From Anaerolineae bacterium (lineage in GTDB: Bacteria > Chloroflexota > Anaerolineae > B4-G1): a stretch of 9,463 nt of DNA. The DNA is taken from contig JAUWNP010000171.1 of the NCBI GenBank assembly GCA_030612585.1, forward strand, positions 1 through 9,463. The letters are read 5' to 3'. The position numbers were made by a program, and so were the translations under genes. This document shows positions 5,581 through 9,463 of the stretch, one piece after another (the first letter of the stretch is position 1; each line of letters opens with the position of its first letter). Below the pieces are notes generated by a model. That model saw only the letters and a list, made by a program, of their open reading frames with translations, searched no databases and was not told the origin of the DNA.

Positions 5581-7551
5581 CTAGACGGTGGGGATGCCCG
5601 TGGAACTGAATACGCCACCGGACAGTTCGTCCAGTTCATAGCCAGCGAAGGCCCACGTGCCGTCCCGCTGCACGAAACGCGCGTCGTAGGAGACAGATGG
5701 CTCGCGCCCTGTCGAGTCGGCCCAGCGGTAAGTTAGCCGGAGGGCGACATCCGCCTCGCCGTCGCCGATACGCATCCGGCTGGGCTCGATGGTCACCCCG
5801 ATCAGTTCCCGCGACCACAGGTTGTCGAACCAGGCGGCTTGGGCAGCCCGCAGAGCCTGCCCTGCCACCGCGAGTACTCGTGGCGGTGAGCTTGCCGAAG
5901 GGGCCACGTCGGTGGGGTCGAGTCCTTCGAGGAATGCTTCCCGATCGCCGGTGGCTATGCTGGCTTGCAGCCGCTCTACAGTCTGTTCTAACTCGACGTA
6001 CCCTTCCGCCAGCGCGGCCAGCGTGTGGGCAGAGAGGACACCAACCGTTTTCAGTTTCTCCGACTCGATGACCTCGACTTCGTCGTCCGGGGTGTGGTAG
6101 AAGACGTCGGGCCACCAGATGAGCATGGCCGCCGGAATTCCCGCCTCATAGAAGGACATGTGGTCACTGCGCCCCATAAAAGTGAGGGTAGTTGTGATAC
6201 CGTAAACCTCAGTGCCGGCCTGAAGTTGAGTGGCCACGGCCCCCTCCCCGTCTACCTGCAGCGCCTCGCCCGTGCCGACCATGTCCAGGTTGAGCATGGC
6301 AATGGTGCGGGTGATTGGGTAAGAGGGGTTCTGCACGTAGTGCCAGGAGCCCAGCAGGCCCTGCTCCTCGCCGTCCCAGGCAGCAAAGAGGACGCTGCGG
6401 GCGGGGTGGAAGTCCTGCGCCTGCCACAGCCGGGCGATCTCCAGCATCGTAGCGACGCCGGACCCGTTGTCGTTGGCCCCGTTCATGATAGCCCCATCCG
6501 GCTCGCGTCCCAGGTGGTCATAGTGAGCGCCGATGACGACAACCTCGTCGCTGTGCTCAGGGTCGGAGCCAGGAAAGAGGCCCAGGACGTTGCGGGCCTC
6601 GACCTCGTCTTGTTCCTCAATTGTCACGGCGATGCGCACGGTAGTGGAGAGGGGTGTGGCGGTGAAGCGCAGGCTCAGGTCACCCAGCGTGTAGTCGGTG
6701 CCGATGAGCAGGTCCTGCGCGACGGTCTCGGAGATCTGGTAGGCGGGGATAGTCTGCACCACCCAGGCGGTCTCGCGGTAGCCCCCGCGCCGGAATGGTT
6801 CCCCCTCCCTTTCTCTATCCAGCAGCAACAGCCCTCCGACCTGGTGCTCAATGGCCTGACGGTAGACCTCGGGGCTGCCGGTGTGGCGGCACAGGACGAT
6901 TTTGCCGACCATGTCGAGGCCAGCATAGTCGTCGTGCAAACACTCGTTCAGCCAGACGACCGGCCCTTCTCCCTCCCCCGTGCCGAGGTAGCCGCCGGTG
7001 AGAGCGCGGTAGTCGGTGCGGTAGGCATAGGCGCGGGTGAACGTTTCCCCCGTAGGAGGTGTGATGGTGAGCACCGGCGGCTCTGTGATCTGTCCGTAGG
7101 GCACGGTGAAGGTCTGGAAGTAAGTGGAGTCTGGCCCGGCAGGCTGGAGGCCGTATTCGGCAAAGCGAGCGGCGATGTAGTCACCGGCTGCTCGCCCGCC
7201 GGGGGTGCCGGGCTGGCGGCCGCCCTGTTCATCATCGGCCAGGTAGGCCAGGTGTTCCAGCGCCTGTTCCTCGTCGAACATCCGGGCAGCGGCGGTGTAG
7301 TTGGTGGCGGGCACCAACGGCCCCACGACGATCCCCACCGCGCCAGGCGCGGGTGTCAGGTGCGTATCGTCGGGGATGGCTGTGCTTGCCGACGGCCACT
7401 GGAATTGCAAAGGAGCCAGCTCAGCAGCGTCCTGAGGCCCGGACGGGCGAAGCAGGCTCCACAGATAGCCCAAGATGCCGACCTGGACGAGGGCCAGGAC
7501 GATGATCAGGGCAATGAGGGTGCGGCGGATGCCGTTGCGTGGCTTGTCCAT
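5581..7551 (-). CDS. Membrane-anchored M28 zinc aminopeptidase with PA domain, 3' end probably eroded
   Basis: This is a 656-residue metallopeptidase expected to remove N-terminal residues from peptides outside the cell. I chose the ATG at 7551 because it gives a basic N-terminus followed by a membrane helix at about 11-33. The longer frame to 7749 would run back through the preceding gene. A protease-associated (PA) insert lies at about 185-300. The M28 domain (about 310-520) shows the full ligand set: H343 in GAHYDHLG, D361 in NGANDNGSG, E395 and E396 in WDGEEQG, D423 in NLDMVG and H486 in FYHTPDD. A region at about 580-645 resembles an NTF2-like domain. Residues 645-656 (GGVFSSTGIPTV) already look like the start of a second M28 end segment, which continues past the stop, so this gene seems to be a shortened form of a longer one. 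It lies 43 bp downstream of the SUMF1-like gene, presumably in one transcript. The ribosome site is weak (AGGC). Confidence 0.87.
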   Translation of the reverse strand: MDKPRNGIRRTLIALIIVLALVQVGILGYLWSLLRPSGPQDAAELAPLQFQWPSASTAIPDDTHLTPAPGAVGIVVGPLVPATNYTAAARMFDEEQALEHLAYLADDEQGGRQPGTPGGRAAGDYIAARFAEYGLQPAGPDSTYFQTFTVPYGQITEPPVLTITPPTGETFTRAYAYRTDYRALTGGYLGTGEGEGPVVWLNECLHDDYAGLDMVGKIVLCRHTGSPEVYRQAIEHQVGGLLLLDREREGEPFRRGGYRETAWVVQTIPAYQISETVAQDLLIGTDYTLGDLSLRFTATPLSTTVRIAVTIEEQDEVEARNVLGLFPGSDPEHSDEVVVIGAHYDHLGREPDGAIMNGANDNGSGVATMLEIARLWQAQDFHPARSVLFAAWDGEEQGLLGSWHYVQNPSYPITRTIAMLNLDMVGTGEALQVDGEGAVATQLQAGTEVYGITTTLTFMGRSDHMSFYEAGIPAAMLIWWPDVFYHTPDDEVEVIESEKLKTVGVLSAHTLAALAEGYVELEQTVERLQASIATGDREAFLEGLDPTDVAPSASSPPRVLAVAGQALRAAQAAWFDNLWSRELIGVTIEPSRMRIGDGEADVALRLTYRWADSTGREPSVSYDARFVQRDGTWAFAGYELDELSGGVFSSTGIPTV

Positions 7552-7577
7552 GGTAGATAGCCTGTGAAACACAAAAC

Positions 7578-7605
7578 GTGCTGCGTGTTGCGTGCTACGT
7601 GCAAC
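7578..7605. repeat. Four degenerate 7-bp tandem repeats (GTGYWRC type)
   Basis: The + strand reads GTGCTGC, GTGTTGC, GTGCTAC and GTGCAAC in a row, followed at 7610-7619 by the perfect palindrome CACATATGTG. The array spans the stop codon of the SUMF1-like gene (7595-7597) and lies between it and the M28 gene. It gives the SUMF1-like protein its odd Tyr-Val-Ser-Cys-Cys-Thr tail. It may be a dispersed microsatellite-like element. Confidence 0.55.
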
Positions 7606-8323
7606 ATGACACATATGTGCCAGAATCGTCATGCGACTCCAAATCCTTAGCGCATCGGAAACCCACGTTGAAATCCACCCAGTTGAGCGGAAGCGCATTC
7701 CGGTAGTATACCCTGTTGCAATACGCACCCGAGTGCCAGCCACCCCCACGGATCACCCGGAATCTACCAGACCCCGGTCCCGGCGGATTCGCCGAGGGAC
7801 TCGTCGAGTAGTAGTCCGGATCATAGAAGTCCCAGACCCACTCGACAACGTTTCCCTGCATGTCATGAAGACCAAAGCCGTTTGCCGGATAGCTGCCGAC
7901 CGCGACCGGGCCACCCTTACCTGACTCTGTGTAGTTCCCGTCGGACGGATGAAGCGTTTCACCGTTGGGGTAGTCCATGTCCACCAGCCCTCCCCTGGCT
8001 GCATATTCCCACTCGGCTTCGGTCGGGAGTCTCTTGCCACACCACGCCGCATACGCGACAGCGTCGCGCCAATTCACTCCAACCACCGGATGGTTCGGGT
8101 AGTCAGGTCCACACCGGAAACCATCCATGCCCCAGAACTCTGGTAGTCGGTGTCCCGTTGCTTCACAGAACCCCAGGTACTGCGCGTTAGTTACCTCATG
8201 CTTGTCCATGTAGAAGGAGTCAATGTATACCTTGTGAACGGGGCTGTGATCCCCCTCTGAATCCGAGCCCATAGGGAACTCACCGCCGGGAACCAAAACA
8301 AGTTTCCCAATGACATTGGCCAT
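7595..8323 (-). CDS. SUMF1/FGE-sulfatase-domain protein, atypical active site
   Basis: This 242-residue protein belongs to the formylglycine-generating-enzyme (SUMF1) fold family, which includes sulfatase-activating oxidases, EgtB/PvdO-like enzymes and non-catalytic relatives. Typical landmarks are LVPGGEFPMGS at 9-19, EVTNAQY at 43-49, CGKRLPTEAEWEYAARGG at 95-112, MQGNVVEWVWD at 155-165, RGGGW at 192-196 and NVGFRCAK at 219-226. In true FGE two cysteines flank the RGGS motif (…CxxxxC). Here the second is kept (C202) but the first is replaced around S198, so sulfatase activation by the copper/thiol mechanism is unlikely. No signal peptide or membrane helix is visible, so it is presumably cytoplasmic. 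The start at 8323 is preferred over the ATG at 8329 because GGAG lies nine bases before it but only three before 8329. The last residues are encoded by a short repeat array. Confidence 0.88.
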   Translation of the reverse strand: MANVIGKLVLVPGGEFPMGSDSEGDHSPVHKVYIDSFYMDKHEVTNAQYLGFCEATGHRLPEFWGMDGFRCGPDYPNHPVVGVNWRDAVAYAAWCGKRLPTEAEWEYAARGGLVDMDYPNGETLHPSDGNYTESGKGGPVAVGSYPANGFGLHDMQGNVVEWVWDFYDPDYYSTSPSANPPGPGSGRFRVIRGGGWHSGAYCNRVYYRNALPLNWVDFNVGFRCAKDLESHDDSGTYVSCCT

Positions 8324-8325
8324 TG

Positions 8326-9463
8326 TCATTCTCTCCTTTGTTGGAGGATGTGCACGTCATCATACTCTCGTCCCATCGTCACGTGAATATCACCGCTGCT
8401 CATCCCATAAACGACCGACCATTGCGTACTCTCCTGGGACACTTCTGCCAGGATGTCCACGGCGTCCTGCGCGGTCATCCGGCCTTGGGCTTCTGTGAGC
8501 CGTTGGCTGATTCTGTCGTACCGCCAGCACTCCCCTTCGGCTTCGCTCAGGGCAGGCTCTTCGGCTTCGCTCAGGGCAGGCCCTTCTGCCGATACGCCGG
8601 CCGAGGCACGCAAGAAATTGGTCGCCAGGTGCCAGGCCGTCTCATTGGGAAAAACCACCATCTCACCCTGGTAAAACTCCACCAGGACCGAGCGTCCCGA
8701 CGAGTCGGCGATCAGATAATGAATGGACGGGCCACCCTCCATGTCAATGTTATAGTTATGGAAGATGGCAATGGCCTCGTCCACGTTGCTGGCGTGGTCC
8801 AGCACCTCACGCATCATCATCAACGAGCCAATGGTCTCCTTGTCTGGATCGGACCGCATCTGCCCCGGCGGTACGGCCGCCATGCCGATGGCCAGACCGT
8901 GCTCGTTCATCCCATCAAACGGCCAGAATGGTGCGTCCAAGAGCGATTGCCGTTCGGCGAGGGGCAGACTGGTCAGTGTGCCCGCCCTATCTCCTCCGAA
9001 CCCCAGGTAGGCAATATCCACCATCGAAACTGAAGCGTACCCATCCGGTGGGTCGGTAAACAGGAGCAGGGCCGGGCTGTATTCCCAGTCGAAGTTGCGG
9101 CCATAGAGCATCTTATCCGCATCGCCGAGAGCCGCGAAGAGCGAACAGGCCCACTCGGGCGACGATGCCACCGCGCTGGGGTTCGACAGGTTCACACTCG
9201 ACAGCCACTTGTCACCCTGAAGAGAAGACACCCTCTGGTTGTATGCGCCGTAGTAGTGCATAGTATAGAGCGGATAGTCGTCCACCTGCTCCAGGCTGCT
9301 GAGTGTCGCGGCCTCCCCTTCGGCTTCGCTCAGGGCAGGCTCTTCCGGCAAGCCATCTGCGCGGCCTTCACCTCTCGGCGCGGCAGTTGGGGTTGAGGTC
9401 GAAGGGGCAGGCGCGGGCGTACCTGTGGCCCTCTCGCTGCTACCGTAGGTGGCAATCGTAACT
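8326..9463 (-). CDS. Ntn-fold amidase/acyltransferase of the choloylglycine hydrolase/C45 type (5' end outside window)
   Basis: The family hydrolyses or transfers acyl groups at linear amide bonds using a cysteine exposed at a new N-terminus by self-processing. The frame is open to the window edge, so the TTG at 9351 is not the real start. The first visible residues are a Pro/Thr/Ser/Ala-rich linker, as expected after a signal peptide or lipid anchor. Numbering from the TTG codon, the core begins at WACSLFAALGD with the probable nucleophile C69. GRNFDWEY follows at 84-91, then FDGMNEHGLAIGM at 145-157 with the conserved Asn149, HYLIADSSGRSVLVEF at 211-226, TNF at 244-246, CWRYDRISQRL at 275-285 and WSVVYGMSSGDIHV at 311-324. 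These blocks and their order match penicillin V acylase, bile salt hydrolase and acyl-CoA:6-APA acyltransferase relatives; the substrate is unknown. Two repeat-encoded inserts (residues about 5-12 and 257-273) carry Ala-Leu-Ser-Glu-Ala-Glu. The gene is first in an apparent operon with the SUMF1-like and M28 genes. Confidence 0.83.
   Translation of the reverse strand, partial: VTIATYGSSERATGTPAPAPSTSTPTAAPRGEGRADGLPEEPALSEAEGEAATLSSLEQVDDYPLYTMHYYGAYNQRVSSLQGDKWLSSVNLSNPSAVASSPEWACSLFAALGDADKMLYGRNFDWEYSPALLLFTDPPDGYASVSMVDIAYLGFGGDRAGTLTSLPLAERQSLLDAPFWPFDGMNEHGLAIGMAAVPPGQMRSDPDKETIGSLMMMREVLDHASNVDEAIAIFHNYNIDMEGGPSIHYLIADSSGRSVLVEFYQGEMVVFPNETAWHLATNFLRASAGVSAEGPALSEAEEPALSEAEGECWRYDRISQRLTEAQGRMTAQDAVDILAEVSQESTQWSVVYGMSSGDIHVTMGREYDDVHILQQRRE
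8333..8336 (-). promoter_or_regulatory. Shine-Dalgarno site deciding the SUMF1-like start
   Basis: AAAGGAGAG on the - strand (core GGAG at 8336-8333) sits inside the 3' end of the Ntn hydrolase gene. Spacing is nine bases to the ATG at 8323 and three to the ATG at 8329. The 8329 ATG overlaps the upstream TGA as ATGA. Both choices imply translational coupling, and spacing favours 8323. Confidence 0.6.
8530..8581 (-). repeat. Two tandem in-frame copies of the ALSEAEG-encoding repeat
   Basis: An identical 22-bp unit occurs at 8536-8557 and 8560-8581, a 24-bp period that keeps the frame and encodes Pro-Ala-Leu-Ser-Glu-Ala-Glu twice. It lies in a loop of the Ntn hydrolase between the TNF strand and the CWRYDR helix. 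The unit itself contains a direct repeat (CTTCGGCTTCG on the + strand). Confidence 0.8.
9313..9345 (-). repeat. Third in-frame copy of the ALSEAEG-encoding repeat
   Basis: The 33 bp here are identical to 8530-8562, in the same orientation and 783 bp (261 codons) away, so the reading frame is the same. It lies in the linker between the Pro/Thr-rich segment and the Ntn hydrolase core, where extra residues should be tolerated. Confidence 0.8.

Noticed and set aside
6025..7560. A 511-codon + strand open frame opposite the M28 gene
   Set aside because: It is antisense to a gene with complete M28 motifs. Its translation is low-complexity and Val/Gly/Arg-rich with no domain, typical of a shadow frame in GC-rich DNA.
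7552..7749. Longer M28 reading frame starting at 7749
   Set aside because: The extra 66 residues lie over the SUMF1-like gene and the repeat array, have no signal-peptide character, and would bury the clear membrane helix that follows the ATG at 7551.
8323..9033. A 236-codon + strand open frame opposite the Ntn hydrolase
   Set aside because: Its only notable feature is the reverse translation of the short repeat (FGFAQGR peptides). The opposite strand encodes conserved Ntn hydrolase blocks throughout.
8530..9345. Repeat copies considered as a CRISPR or mobile element
   Set aside because: There are only three copies, two in direct tandem with no unique spacers, all within a coding frame, and no cas genes, transposase or terminal inverted repeats.

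Overview
The window looks like chromosomal DNA from an uncultivated Chloroflexota bacterium, most likely of the Anaerolineae type. This is an inference from several things: GC-rich coding sequence, a Gram-positive-like or monoderm set of secreted and membrane-anchored hydrolases, a secreted protein ending in a Tyr-Phe-Pro-Ile-Ile-Leu motif similar to ones common in that phylum, a min division locus, and short in-frame repeats encoding Ala-Leu-Ser-Glu-Ala-Glu-Gly. No rRNA or tRNA gene is present to settle taxonomy.

Layout. Positions 1-524 (+) hold the 3' end of minD followed by a complete minE, the end of a cell-division site-selection operon. Converging on it, 602-3469 (-) encodes a 955-residue membrane protein: a STAND/AAA-type ATPase, a winged-helix-like region, TPR-like helices, one membrane helix and a large outward-facing C-terminal part. 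A 313-bp divergent intergenic region (3470-3782) carries a good sigma70-type promoter for the + strand, a weaker extended -10 candidate for the - strand, two short hairpins and a triplicated hexamer. Then 3783-5501 (+) encodes a secreted purple-acid-phosphatase-like metallophosphoesterase with a C-terminal Ig/cadherin-like module of sharply different codon use.

From the right edge leftwards, three - strand genes form an apparent operon: a Ntn-fold acyltransferase/amidase of the choloylglycine hydrolase/C45 type (5' end outside the window), a SUMF1/FGE-sulfatase-domain protein whose start overlaps the preceding stop, and a membrane-anchored M28 zinc aminopeptidase with a PA domain. All three would act on amide or peptide substrates or in oxidative modification, but no shared pathway can be shown.

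The most notable observations are these. (1) The M28 gene stops at a TAG, but the same frame continues for 42 codons that clearly read as the C-terminal end of a second M28 domain. This remnant overlaps antisense with the end of the phosphatase gene, pointing to 3' decay or deletion, or to a read-through stop. (2) Three copies of a short repeat lie inside the Ntn hydrolase gene, all in the same frame and orientation, adding peptide segments without breaking the gene. (3) The STAND-TPR-membrane-extracytoplasmic architecture may be a transmembrane signalling ATPase. No CRISPR array, complete transposon or recognisable defence island is visible.
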